Source: 58-81 sp012729145 (GTDB lineage: Bacteria > Synergistota > Synergistia > Synergistales > Thermovirgaceae). From it: a DNA stretch of 64,000 nt. The notes beneath the pieces are model-generated. The model ran no database searches. It had not been told where the DNA came from and saw only the letters and a list, made by a program, of their open reading frames with translations. The DNA lies in contig JAXGIW010000004.1 in the NCBI GenBank assembly GCA_040770625.1, forward strand, positions 144,786 through 208,785, read 5' to 3'. Below, piece by piece: positions 8,802 to 17,553 of the stretch; position 1 is the first letter of the stretch; each line of letters starts with the position of its first letter. The position numbers and the translations under genes were made by a program.

Positions 8802-9255
8802 GGAACTCACTGCCCTCCATCATGAACTCGCAGAATCCGCCTCTGTCGATAACCCCCACAAGCTTCCTGCCTTCCACAACGGGAAGCCTCTTCAACCCTT
8901 TGCGGAGCATCAGGTCCACTACGGTCATCAGGCTCTCCGATGGCCTGACAAAGATCGGATCGGGATTCATCACATCCTTTACCTTCATGTTCCCGATCTG
9001 CTTCAACCTTTCGATAAGGTTTCCCTCGGTATCATCAAGGAATGAACTCTGGGCAAGGACTTCCAGGTAGGTCGGCGTTGCTTTTCGAAGGATGTCCTTT
9101 TCCGACAGGTAACCCGCAAGTACCCAGTCATCCCTCACTACGGGAACCCCTGAAAGGCGCTGGCTGAAAAGCAGATGGACCGCGTCAAGGACATGGTCAT
9201 CCTCGGACACGGATGACAGGTCCCTGTGCATTAGCTGCCCGGCATTGATCGTCAA
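8788..9255 (-). CDS. Tandem CBS-domain protein at the head of the V-ATPase operon
   Basis: A 155-residue protein made only of a Bateman module: CBS 1 at about residues 5-60 (MHRDLSSVSEDDHVLDAVHL, LSGVPVVRDDWVLAGYLSEKD) and CBS 2 at about 90-148 (VKDVMNPDPIFVRPSESL, LKRLPVVEGRKLVGVIDR). CBS pairs usually bind adenine nucleotides (AMP, ATP, SAM) and regulate partner proteins. There is no attached enzyme domain. It overlaps the G/H gene by 14 bp, so it is co-translated with the ATPase. An energy-sensing role is plausible but inferred. TTG start, 9 bases after AAGGGG. Confidence 0.88.
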   Translation of the reverse strand: MTINAGQLMHRDLSSVSEDDHVLDAVHLLFSQRLSGVPVVRDDWVLAGYLSEKDILRKATPTYLEVLAQSSFLDDTEGNLIERLKQIGNMKVKDVMNPDPIFVRPSESLMTVVDLMLRKGLKRLPVVEGRKLVGVIDRGGFCEFMMEGSEFHETR

Positions 9256-9259
9256 TGCT

Positions 9260-10996
9260 TCATTCCCCTTTCAGAGAAGAAAAACCAAGCTTCGTGAGGA
9301 TAACGTGGAACACGAAAAGAGGGAGGCGCCGTACCCGGCTCCATCTCCACGGCTCCTGTACAAGCCTGAAGAGCCATTCGAGGCCAGCTTTCTGAAGATA
9401 AAGGGGCGCCCTTTTCAGGTTGCCTGAAATAACGTCAAAACTTCCCCCTACTCCTATCGACACTGTTCCTTCCAGTTCTGAATGATGCTCTCCTATCCAG
9501 TTCTCCTGCCTGGGTACTCCCATCCCCACGAAGATGAACCTGGAACCGGACCTCCTGATATCCTCTAGGACCCCGTTAAGGTCGACGGGTGCAATGAAAC
9601 CGTGCCGGATGCCGCCGATCACCAGCCCGGGATAAAGGGACCTGAGCTTCTCGGCGGCCTTTTCCGCCACGCCGGGGGCTCCGCCGAGAAAGAAAACGGG
9701 CCACCCCTCAATGGAAGCAAGTCTGCACATCCGCTCAACGAAGTCGACTCCGGGGATCCTCTGGAGGACGGGTGTCCCGAGGAAGCCCAGGGCTCCCGTG
9801 AGCCCTCTGCCGTCTGGAAGGACAAGGTCGGCACCGCCGACGATCTGTCTGAAGGAGCTGTCCTCTTTTGCCCGGAGGACAGACAGGGCATCAAGGGTGA
9901 CGATGTAACGGCCGGGTCCACCCTGCAGGACCCAGGACCGGATCCTCCCCAGTGCATAATCGTCTGAGACGCTGTCGACAGGGGTTCCCCACAGGAAGGA
10001 TCGTGAGGAGTATGGAACGGACCTCCTCTTTCCAGACGAAACGACGAAGAGGAAACCTCCAAGGAGGATCGTTGACGACAGGAGCGCGGCCAGAGCCATA
10101 CTCTCGTCCCTGAGCTGGAAGGAGGCCACCGCGGCTCCTAATACGGCGCAGAGTGACCCCACGGCACGGACGGCCGGAGTGTGGTCCATGCCTCGGCTTA
10201 CAAGCCTCCTGTAAAGGAAAAGGGTGCCCTGGGGGCGCGAGGAGAAGGCACGGCTGACTATGTTGAAAGAGGCCTCTACCATCGGAATGGCAAAGAGCCC
10301 GAGAGGGATCAGCATCAGTGTGGAAAAGGTGACTCCCTTGCTGACACCCATAATGGAAGTGCCGGCAATCAGGGTTCCCCAAAGGGCGGCCACCGGCTCT
10401 CCGAGGCGACGGTATGAGTGACCGTGCCGGCTCCAGAACACAGCGAGGATAACGACCCCCACGAGGGTCATGTAAAATGCGCCGTAGATATGCTGCCTCG
10501 AAAGGCCTGTAACGATAAGCATAACTATCCATGTCACGGCCGACAGGAAACCCGCGAGGCCCGGGATCTGGTCCATCTCCTGGAGCAGGAGAGGGAAGAT
10601 ACCGACCCAAAGGGCCGTGGCCATGATCGATGAGTACCTGTTAAGAAAGAGGAACTCTCCTCCGGGGAATCCGATGAAGGATATTCCTAACCCCGTGGAC
10701 GCAAAAACAACACCGATAATGAAAAACCCCAGTGGCCACGGGAACTTCGGTCTGACCCTCTGTCCAACCCCGATGATGGCCGAAACGAGCCCCATGGCCA
10801 CCACCAGTCGCACTGATGGGTCGGGGGACCAGATCCCGCAAAGACCCCATGCGGCCATAAGGCATATGTCCTTTAGGAACTGGTACTGGTCCCTCTCCAG
10901 GGTCGTCTTCGATATCCTCTGTATCGCGAAAAAGAAAACGAAAACCGAGAGCGACAGGAAAACAACACCCTGGATCTCGTGGACATCCATCGCCAT
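9260..10996 (-). CDS. Membrane protein: inactive WecA/MraY-like domain fused to WecG/TagA/CpsF glycosyltransferase
   Basis: About 578 residues. Residues 1-320 form about eleven transmembrane segments whose order and loop spacing follow polyprenyl-phosphate GlcNAc-1-phosphate transferases, for example SSRPQGTLFLYRRLVSRGM where the family has its DRxHxHHRL loop. The catalytic aspartates and histidines appear replaced (MDQIPGLAG, GEPVAALWG). Residues ~335-570 are a WecG/TagA/CpsF (GT26) domain: GADLVLPDGRGL with the catalytic-type Asp, VFFLGGAPGVAEKAAEKL, FVGMGVPRQENWI and the C-terminal LEWLFRLVQEPWRWSR. The enzyme probably adds a sugar to a lipid-linked intermediate in envelope polysaccharide synthesis. 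ATG 10996 is 7 bases after GGGGAGG. Confidence 0.82.
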   Translation of the reverse strand: MAMDVHEIQGVVFLSLSVFVFFFAIQRISKTTLERDQYQFLKDICLMAAWGLCGIWSPDPSVRLVVAMGLVSAIIGVGQRVRPKFPWPLGFFIIGVVFASTGLGISFIGFPGGEFLFLNRYSSIMATALWVGIFPLLLQEMDQIPGLAGFLSAVTWIVMLIVTGLSRQHIYGAFYMTLVGVVILAVFWSRHGHSYRRLGEPVAALWGTLIAGTSIMGVSKGVTFSTLMLIPLGLFAIPMVEASFNIVSRAFSSRPQGTLFLYRRLVSRGMDHTPAVRAVGSLCAVLGAAVASFQLRDESMALAALLSSTILLGGFLFVVSSGKRRSVPYSSRSFLWGTPVDSVSDDYALGRIRSWVLQGGPGRYIVTLDALSVLRAKEDSSFRQIVGGADLVLPDGRGLTGALGFLGTPVLQRIPGVDFVERMCRLASIEGWPVFFLGGAPGVAEKAAEKLRSLYPGLVIGGIRHGFIAPVDLNGVLEDIRRSGSRFIFVGMGVPRQENWIGEHHSELEGTVSIGVGGSFDVISGNLKRAPLYLQKAGLEWLFRLVQEPWRWSRVRRLPLFVFHVILTKLGFSSLKGE

Positions 10997-11098
10997 AAGG
11001 CGTCCTCCCCGGAAGATCATCTCCAGCCGGATCAAAAACACTTCATCCGGTCATTCTGCATTCCCTTATGATTTTAACATGAAATAGGTGCGTTGGGT

Positions 11099-12385
11099 CT
11101 AGGGAATGGGCCGCTCCCCGATCACCTCGACACCGTCCATGTAAGGAACGATCGCCTTGGGGAGGGAGACAGTCCCGTCCCGGTTCTGGTAGTTCTCCAG
11201 TATGGCTATGAGGCATCTTCCGACAGCGATCCCCGATCCGTTCAGGGTATGAACGAACTGCACCTTGCCTCCACCCTTGGGACGATATCTGGTGTTCATG
11301 CGGCGTGCCTGAAAATCCTCGCAGTTGCTGCAGGAGCTAATCTCCCTGTACTTCTCCTGCGACGGTAGCCATACCTCGATGTCGTAGGTCTTGCTGGCGG
11401 CAAAACCCATATCCCCCGTGGAGAGCAGGACCGTCCGGAAGGGCAGTTCAAGCCTTTTCAGGATCTCCTCCGCCGACGTGGTAAGGGACTCCAGCTCCCC
11501 GTAACTGCTCTCGGGGGAGCAGATCTTAACCAGTTCAACCTTGTCGAACTGGTGCTGCCTGAGCATCCCACGCACGTCTCTGCCGTGGCTCCCCGCCTCC
11601 CTCCGGAAACAGGGGGTATAGGCCGTCAAGTAGAGAGGCAGTTCCTCTTCGGGGATTATCTCCCCCCGGTGGAGGTTGGTCAGCGGTACTTCAGCGGTGG
11701 GGATCATCCAGAGATCGTCCGATGAACAGGAGTACAGGTCCTCAGCAAACTTGGGCAGCTGACCGGTACCCTTCATGGTATCGCTGTTCACAAGGAAGGG
11801 AGGTTGTACCTCCACGAAGGAGTGCTCCCTGGTATGGATATCGAGCATGAAGTTGATCAGGGCCCTTTCCAGTCTGGCCCCGGCACCCTTCAGTACCGTG
11901 AAACGACTCTCTGCAAGGCGGACCCCCCTCTCGAAATCCATTATTCCCAGGGACTCTCCGATATCCCAATGGGGGAGCGGCTCGAAGTCAAAAACAGGCG
12001 GTTCGCCCCAGGAGCGGACAACCTTGTTGAAACTCTCATCCGCCCCTACAGGAACGGAATCATGGGGCAGATTGGGAATTTCCAGAAGGAGAGACTGGAT
12101 ACGGCCCTCGAGCTCCGCTAGCTGTTCGTCGTTTTCCCGTATCTCCTCTCCGGTGATCCGCATTTGCTCCATCAGTTCCGTTGCATCTTCGCCTTTCTTC
12201 CTCAGTTCAGCTATCTCCCTTGAACCCTGGTTCCTTTCGGATCTGAGTTCGTCTGTCCGTGTAAGAATCTCCCTCCGACGGGAGTCCAGTCCGATGATAT
12301 CCTCGACGGGGAAAAAGCCGTTCCTTGTCTCCAGGGCTATTTTCAATTCCTCGGGTTTTTCCCGGAAGAGCCTGATGTCAAGCAT
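11099..12385 (-). CDS. serS: Seryl-tRNA synthetase
   Basis: Class II aminoacyl-tRNA synthetase charging tRNA-Ser and also tRNA-Sec, which is relevant because selC lies at 25281-25377. 428 residues, full length. The N-terminal ~110 residues form the tRNA-binding coiled coil; motif 2 is FRREAGSHGRDVRGM and motif 3 is GSGIAVGRCLIAILENYQ near the C-terminus. ATG start 9 bases after AGGAGG. It sits between the riboflavin genes and the membrane glycosyltransferase, in the same direction. Confidence 0.97.
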   Translation of the reverse strand: MLDIRLFREKPEELKIALETRNGFFPVEDIIGLDSRRREILTRTDELRSERNQGSREIAELRKKGEDATELMEQMRITGEEIRENDEQLAELEGRIQSLLLEIPNLPHDSVPVGADESFNKVVRSWGEPPVFDFEPLPHWDIGESLGIMDFERGVRLAESRFTVLKGAGARLERALINFMLDIHTREHSFVEVQPPFLVNSDTMKGTGQLPKFAEDLYSCSSDDLWMIPTAEVPLTNLHRGEIIPEEELPLYLTAYTPCFRREAGSHGRDVRGMLRQHQFDKVELVKICSPESSYGELESLTTSAEEILKRLELPFRTVLLSTGDMGFAASKTYDIEVWLPSQEKYREISSCSNCEDFQARRMNTRYRPKGGGKVQFVHTLNGSGIAVGRCLIAILENYQNRDGTVSLPKAIVPYMDGVEVIGERPIP

Positions 12386-12403
12386 AAAGGGGTTCCTCCT
12401 CTT

Positions 12404-12874
12404 CTAGGACTTTCTCATCTGTCTCAAAAGGTCGGCCATCTCGATGGCAGCAGCCGCAGCGTCTGCCCCCTTGTTCCCTGACTTGCTGCCGGCCCTCAGC
12501 AGCGCCTGCTCCAGGGTATCGCAGGTCAGTACTCCGAATGAAACAGGGACCCTCTGCTCCATCTCCACCAGCGCGAGTCCCTTGGATACCTCGGAGGCGA
12601 CGTAATCAAAGTGGGGCGTATCGCCTCTGATGATGGCTCCAAGAGCAATAATGGCATCATAATTACCCGTGAGCGCGCTCTCCCTGGCGACCAGGGGCAG
12701 TTCCCAGGCTCCCGGGACCCATGCAACTTCTATATCCTGGGCTTGCACATCATGCCTCAGAAGAAAGTCCTTTGCCCCCTCGAGCAGCCTCGAGGAGATG
12801 AGCTCGTTAAACCTTGAGACCGCAAGAAGAAAACGTAGGCCCGTACCAACAAGCTTGCCCTGGATGATCCTCAT
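12404..12874 (-). CDS. ribH: 6,7-dimethyl-8-ribityllumazine synthase
   Basis: Condenses 5-amino-6-ribitylamino-uracil with 3,4-dihydroxybutanone 4-phosphate in riboflavin synthesis. 156 residues, the family size. Visible motifs are SRFNELISSRLLEGA (about 20-34), WVPGAWELPLVA (about 53-64) and GAIIRGDTPHFDYV (about 79-92), with the catalytic His in the last. Third of the clustered rib genes, read ribD-ribE-ribBA-ribH. No FMN riboswitch is visible ahead of the cluster. Confidence 0.96.
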   Translation of the reverse strand: MRIIQGKLVGTGLRFLLAVSRFNELISSRLLEGAKDFLLRHDVQAQDIEVAWVPGAWELPLVARESALTGNYDAIIALGAIIRGDTPHFDYVASEVSKGLALVEMEQRVPVSFGVLTCDTLEQALLRAGSKSGNKGADAAAAAIEMADLLRQMRKS

Positions 12875-12920
12875 CCCATCATCACTTCCCCGTGAATTAT
12901 AATATTATGGGACACACTCT

Positions 12921-14186
12921 CTACCCGATAATATCCTTCAGATGCAGCAGGTGCCCCAGCTTGCTCTCCTTAGTCTTCAGATACTTCTCGTTGAAGGTAT
13001 TTGGCGAGATGACGAGGGGTACCCTGTCCACGACCTCGAGCCCGTAACCTTCAAGGCCGATAATCTTTCTGGGGTTGTTCGTGATGAGCCTAATCCTCTT
13101 CAACCCCAGGTCGGCAAGTATCTGGGCACCGATACCGTAGTCCCTGAGATCGGGCCTGTAACCCAGAGCCTCGTTGGCCTCCACCGTATCCAGCCCCTTC
13201 TCCTGCAGTTCGTAGGCATGAAGTTTCTCGAGCAGTCCGATCCCGCGGCCCTCCTGCCTCATGTACAAAAGCACCCCGTTCCCCTCCGCCTCGATCATCG
13301 CCATGGCAGCCCTCAACTGAGGCCCGCAGTCACACCTCAGCGAACCCAGTGCATCGCCGGTCAAACACTCCGAATGGACCCTGACCAGAGTATCCTGATC
13401 GGGGGATATCTCCCCCTTTACCAGAGCAAGATGTACCTTGTCCTTCATCTCCTCCAGCACGAACATGTAGGCGTGGGCTATGAAGTCGCCGTACTCCGTC
13501 GGGAGGTTCACGACGGCGACCTTTTCAACCAGTTTCTCCTTCCTGTTCCGGTACCTGATCAGTTCCTCAATGGTGATTATCCTGAGTCCATGAGTGTTGG
13601 CGAACCTGACCAGGTCCGGGAACCTGGCCATGGTTCCGTCATCCTTCATGATCTCGCAGATGACCCCCACTGGCGATCTGCCCGCAAGTCGAGCAAGGTC
13701 CACTGCAGCTTCGGTATGGCCTGCTCTCTTGAGGACACCCCCCTTTCTTGCGATGAGGGGGAACATATGCCCAGGCCTTCTGAACATCTCCGGAGACGCT
13801 TCCGGCGAGGCCAGAAGCCTTGCTGTAATTGCCCTCTCTTCGGCCGATATCCCCGTTGTGACACCTTCCCGGGCATCGACGCTCACCGTGAAGGCCGTCG
13901 AATGAAGGTCCGTGTTCTCCCTGACCATGGGTTCCAGGTCAAGCCTCCTGGCGATCCTGTCGTCCATTGGGACACAGACAAGACCCCTTGCCCGTGAGAC
14001 CATGAAGTTGATGCTCTCCGTATCGGCCGCCTCTGCGGCCATTACCAGGTCCCCTTCGTTCTCCCTGGATTCATCGTCGACGACGATCACCATTCCGCCC
14101 TGCCGGATCTTCTCTATTGCCTCCTCCACCGTTGTGGTGGCCCCTTCCTCTGCCAAGGTCCCAGCACCCTCCCCTGTCCGGTTCAT
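12921..14186 (-). CDS. ribBA: Bifunctional 3,4-dihydroxy-2-butanone-4-phosphate synthase / GTP cyclohydrolase II
   Basis: Fusion enzyme supplying both riboflavin precursors. Residues ~20-220 are RibB (VVDDESRENEGDLVMAAE with acidic catalytic residues; GHMFPLIARKGGV). Residues ~225-421 are RibA (HSECLTGDALGSLRCDCG with the zinc cysteines; RQEGRGIGLLEKL with the catalytic Arg). 421 residues, full length. ATG overlaps the ribE stop (ATGA). The 46 bp before ribH hold no visible element. Confidence 0.97.
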   Translation of the reverse strand: MNRTGEGAGTLAEEGATTTVEEAIEKIRQGGMVIVVDDESRENEGDLVMAAEAADTESINFMVSRARGLVCVPMDDRIARRLDLEPMVRENTDLHSTAFTVSVDAREGVTTGISAEERAITARLLASPEASPEMFRRPGHMFPLIARKGGVLKRAGHTEAAVDLARLAGRSPVGVICEIMKDDGTMARFPDLVRFANTHGLRIITIEELIRYRNRKEKLVEKVAVVNLPTEYGDFIAHAYMFVLEEMKDKVHLALVKGEISPDQDTLVRVHSECLTGDALGSLRCDCGPQLRAAMAMIEAEGNGVLLYMRQEGRGIGLLEKLHAYELQEKGLDTVEANEALGYRPDLRDYGIGAQILADLGLKRIRLITNNPRKIIGLEGYGLEVVDRVPLVISPNTFNEKYLKTKESKLGHLLHLKDIIG

Positions 14187-14830
14187 GACCAGCCCATCCC
14201 AGCCAGACGGTCCACGGTCAATCTGCCATCATCATCCGAAGTCCTGTCTTCCACCAGATCCTTCAGGTATTTTGATAGTATATCGTACTCTACGTTGACC
14301 GGATCACCGATCTTGAGTACCCCCAGGGTCGTGGATCTCAGTGTCTCCGGGATAAGGCCGACCCTGAAAGATGAATCGCCCCTTTCAATGACCGTCAGGC
14401 TGACCCCCTGTACGGCGACTGACCCCTTTCGAACGACAAGTCCTGCCGCATCGGATGGAAGGCTGAAGTCAAGCTCCCGGCTCTTCCCGCGGCTTTTTAG
14501 AGCTACAACCCTCGAGATGAGGTCAACATGACCCGTGACGATATGTCCTTCGAACCTGCCCGTGGCAGGCATCGCCCTTTCAAGGTTGACCCGGTATCCT
14601 GGACCGGCCTTTCCGAGAACAGTGTTATCGAAGGTTTCGGGCATGATCTCAACGGTGAAACTGCTTCTTCCAGAGACAATCACCGAAAGGCAGGCACCTG
14701 AAACGGAGACCGAATCACCCCTCTTCAATTCACCGGCAAAGGGGACATCACCGATCTCAAGTTCGACCATATCCCCTGATCTTTTTGCGCTGATGATCCT
14801 TGCAGTGCATTCTACCAGACCTGTGAACAT
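14183..14830 (-). CDS. ribE: Riboflavin synthase alpha chain
   Basis: Dismutates two lumazine molecules to riboflavin. 215 residues made of two lumazine-binding repeats (MFTGLVECTARI at the start and FEGHIVTGHVDLISRV at about 95-110). The chosen ATG gives the canonical MFTGLVE start and lies 7 bases after GGAGGGGG; reading frames further upstream are less likely. It overlaps ribD by 19 bp. Confidence 0.95.
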   Translation of the reverse strand: MFTGLVECTARIISAKRSGDMVELEIGDVPFAGELKRGDSVSVSGACLSVIVSGRSSFTVEIMPETFDNTVLGKAGPGYRVNLERAMPATGRFEGHIVTGHVDLISRVVALKSRGKSRELDFSLPSDAAGLVVRKGSVAVQGVSLTVIERGDSSFRVGLIPETLRSTTLGVLKIGDPVNVEYDILSKYLKDLVEDRTSDDDGRLTVDRLAGMGWS

Positions 14831-15918
14831 GGTTTGACCCCCTCCAGCCATAGGTCACCTTCAAGGTTTCTGACCCTCACTGTTCTTATCCCGATGGAAT
14901 CTGCAAGCCTTCCGATCGCGAGACCCCCTCCGATCCCCTGTCCTCTTCCGGAAAATCTGGTGGAGACGAAGAGAGCGACGCTGTCGAAAAGCCCCAGGGT
15001 CATGAAAGAGCCAAGGATATTTGGGCCACCTTCCACCAGGACGCTATTGACCCCCACCTCGGCAAGCCTCTGAAGGACCAGCTCCAGCTGGGGTCTTCCC
15101 TCCATGTCAGCAGGGACCCTGAAGAGGGTGCATCCTCTCTGTTCGAGTTGTTCCAACTTCTCCTTCCGGGCGCTCCTGGAAAAGAAAATGATGGTGCCTC
15201 TCCTTACAATCCTGGCCCACTGCGGTGTGCGGAGCGACGGGTCAAGTACGACCGCAACAGGATCCCTCCCCGTCGTGTCCCTGACCGTCAGTTCCGGGTC
15301 GTCGCTTATGACAGTGCCAACCCCCACAACGACGGCATCGTTGCTGTCTCTCAACATATGGGACCTGACACGGGAAAAGGCATTGCTTATCCAGCGGCTC
15401 TCGCCGGATGCCATGGCCATGTTCCCGTCCAGGGTAACAGCACCCTTCAGTGTCACCCAGGGGCGCCCCCTCTCTATCCGTGAAAGGAACCCCCTGTTCA
15501 TCTCTCTGCACCTCTGCAGCAGGAGTCCTTCCGTGACCTTGACACCTGCTTCCCTCAACATGCCGAAACCCCTGCAGGACACTCTGGGATCAGGGTCTGC
15601 CATTCCGGCGACCACTCTGGCGATGCCTGTTTTAATGATCCTTGGGGCACAGGGAGGTGTCCTCCCCTGATGGCAGCATGGTTCAAGATTGACGTAAAGG
15701 GTCGCCCCCCGTGCCTTCTCTCCGGCCCGGTCCAGTGCGACGGCCTCGGCATGCGGTTCCCCTGGTCCTTCATGGAAACCCCACCCCACAACTCCTTCGG
15801 GCCCCACGATAACACACCCCACCATGGGGTTTGGGGAGACCCTCCCCGTCCCCCTTAGGGCAAGGCTGAGAGCCGCTCCCATGTAATAGGCGTCCACTTT
15901 CGGATCACATGTCAGCAT
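14812..15918 (-). CDS. ribD: Bifunctional riboflavin biosynthesis deaminase/reductase RibD
   Basis: Deaminates and then reduces the pyrimidine intermediate of riboflavin synthesis. 368 residues. The N-terminal deaminase domain has the zinc motif HAEAVAL (about 49-55) with PCCHQGRTPPC (about 78-88). The C-terminal reductase domain spans about 145-360 (VTLKGAVTLDGNMA, VEGGPNILGSF). ATG 15918 is 6 bases after GGAGG and overlaps uvrC by 14 bp, so the rib operon is translationally coupled to a DNA-repair gene. Confidence 0.95.
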   Translation of the reverse strand: MLTCDPKVDAYYMGAALSLALRGTGRVSPNPMVGCVIVGPEGVVGWGFHEGPGEPHAEAVALDRAGEKARGATLYVNLEPCCHQGRTPPCAPRIIKTGIARVVAGMADPDPRVSCRGFGMLREAGVKVTEGLLLQRCREMNRGFLSRIERGRPWVTLKGAVTLDGNMAMASGESRWISNAFSRVRSHMLRDSNDAVVVGVGTVISDDPELTVRDTTGRDPVAVVLDPSLRTPQWARIVRRGTIIFFSRSARKEKLEQLEQRGCTLFRVPADMEGRPQLELVLQRLAEVGVNSVLVEGGPNILGSFMTLGLFDSVALFVSTRFSGRGQGIGGGLAIGRLADSIGIRTVRVRNLEGDLWLEGVKPCSQVW

Positions 15919-17383
15919 CTTCCGCCTCCGGACCTCCAAGGTGAACGATTATACTTCTTGCGGTTTTAATGCTTACCCCTTTTACTGAAGCTATCTCCTC
16001 GGGCGTAAGGCTGGACATCCTGGCGACACTTCCGAATTTCGACAGAAGCCTCGCCGCAAGGATCTTTCCCACACCGGCCACCTCTTCCAGGGCCGAAAGG
16101 GACATCCTCTTTCTCCCGGCTTTCCTGTTGGCTGCTATGGCGAACCGGTGGGATTCGTCCCTCACCCTTCTTAGAAGCATCAACGCCCCACTGTCCAGGG
16201 GGAGCCTTAGCGCCCCGCCGGCTCCGGGAGTGAAGAGCAGTTCCTCTCTCTTGGCGATGGCCACCACCGGTATGTCCGAGATCCCGATGGTGTTGAGGGC
16301 TTTCACGGCAAATTCCAACTGCCCCGGTCCTCCATCGACCAGGATCAGCTGGGGGAACGCCCCCGATCCTTTCAGGAGCCTGGTATACCTTCTGCCAAGG
16401 ATCTCGCCCATTGCCCTGAAGTCGTCTACCCCCTCAACTGTCCTGATCCTGTATCTCCTGTACAGGGACGGGTTGGGCATTCCCTGCTCGAAGACCACAC
16501 AAACCCCGTAGGCCTCACCTCCGGAGAAATGGGATACGTCAAACCCCTCGATCCTCCAGGGGATCGCCGGAAGGGAGAGAAGATCCTGAAGCTGCACGAG
16601 GCTCTTCCAGGTTCCACCGTCCAGTGGTTCAGAAAAGACCATCGAGACATGTTTCCTGGACAGCTTCCAGAGGGCCCTTATGGTATCTCTCATCCTTGCG
16701 GCGGTCTCGAAATCCATCAAGGCCGATGCCTTGTCCATCCTCTGACGGAGTCTTCCGACAAGATCGGCTGACCGGCCCCTCAGGAGCAGCGCTATATCGG
16801 CCACCCTCTCCCTGTACTCCGAAGGGTCCGCAAGGCCCGCACAGGGGCCCGGACACCTTCCGAGCTCATATCTGACACAGGGTCTCTTCGCCCATTGTCC
16901 GTTCCCCGATCCTGCCCTGCAAACCCTGATAGGGAAGAACCTCTCCACAAGCCTCAGCATATGCCGCAGTTCGCCGGCACTGACAAAGGGTCCAATATAT
17001 TCTGAACCGTCCCCCTCTTCCCTGTGCCTTGTGATCACGACCCTGGGAAAGGGTTCGCTGGTGATCTTTACATAAGGATACCGCTCCCCCATCTTCAGAT
17101 CGATATTGAAAAAGGGCTGATACTGCTTGATCAGCCTCGCCTCTGTAATCAGGGCTTCCGCCTCGGTCTCCGTCCTTATGAAGGACATGTCCCTGATCGA
17201 TGCCACGAGTTTCCTCAGCCGGGGCGACGCGAAATCTCCATGCCTGAAATAGGACTGGACCCTCTTTCTCAGGGACTTCGCCTTACCTACGTAGATAACG
17301 TTATCTTCTTCGTCCAGGAAAAGGTAGACTCCGGGGCGAAGGGGCAGCGAAGCGATCTTGCTTTCCAGACCGGAGGTATTCAA
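15905..17383 (-). CDS. uvrC: Excinuclease ABC subunit C, shortened form
   Basis: Dual-incision nuclease of nucleotide excision repair. About 492 residues against ~600 in most UvrC. Present: GIY-YIG domain (PGVYLFLDEEDNVIYVGKAK, about 18-37), a Cys-rich segment (RPCVRYELGRCPGPC), the UVR motif (MDFETAARMRDTI, about 225), the RNase H-like nuclease core with Asp in GFDVSH and LILVDGGPGQL and His in RDESHRFAI, and the tandem HhH end. The ~100 residues that normally separate the UVR motif from the RNase H core appear to be absent. TTG start 5-7 bases after GGGGGAG. Confidence 0.93.
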   Translation of the reverse strand: MNTSGLESKIASLPLRPGVYLFLDEEDNVIYVGKAKSLRKRVQSYFRHGDFASPRLRKLVASIRDMSFIRTETEAEALITEARLIKQYQPFFNIDLKMGERYPYVKITSEPFPRVVITRHREEGDGSEYIGPFVSAGELRHMLRLVERFFPIRVCRAGSGNGQWAKRPCVRYELGRCPGPCAGLADPSEYRERVADIALLLRGRSADLVGRLRQRMDKASALMDFETAARMRDTIRALWKLSRKHVSMVFSEPLDGGTWKSLVQLQDLLSLPAIPWRIEGFDVSHFSGGEAYGVCVVFEQGMPNPSLYRRYRIRTVEGVDDFRAMGEILGRRYTRLLKGSGAFPQLILVDGGPGQLEFAVKALNTIGISDIPVVAIAKREELLFTPGAGGALRLPLDSGALMLLRRVRDESHRFAIAANRKAGRKRMSLSALEEVAGVGKILAARLLSKFGSVARMSSLTPEEIASVKGVSIKTARSIIVHLGGPEAEDADM

Positions 17384-17483
17384 TCTCTCTCCCCCATCTA
17401 AATATCCGGATCCCCGATAGTCTATTCCCAAAGAAGGTTTTGATAAACCCCCCTTGACCCGTGACCGGAAAGGGACTGAACTG

Positions 17484-17512
17484 TTGTCCGCCGTGACCTC
17501 TTGGTATAGGAT
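17484..17512 (+). promoter_or_regulatory. Candidate sigma-70 promoter for cysS-gpt
   Basis: TTGTCC (17484-17489), a 17-bp spacer and TAGGAT (17507-17512) in the divergent uvrC-cysS gap. The -10 overlaps a small inverted repeat, GGTATAGGATACC (17503-17515), which could be an operator. Match to consensus is moderate (4/6 at each box). Confidence 0.4.
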
Positions 17513-17553
17513 ACCTCAATAGAGGATCCTTCTCTTTCACTGGAGGTGCCGTC

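Noticed and set aside
15919..17553. FMN riboswitch ahead of the riboflavin genes
   Set aside because: ribD overlaps uvrC and no RFN-like leader is visible between uvrC and cysS.
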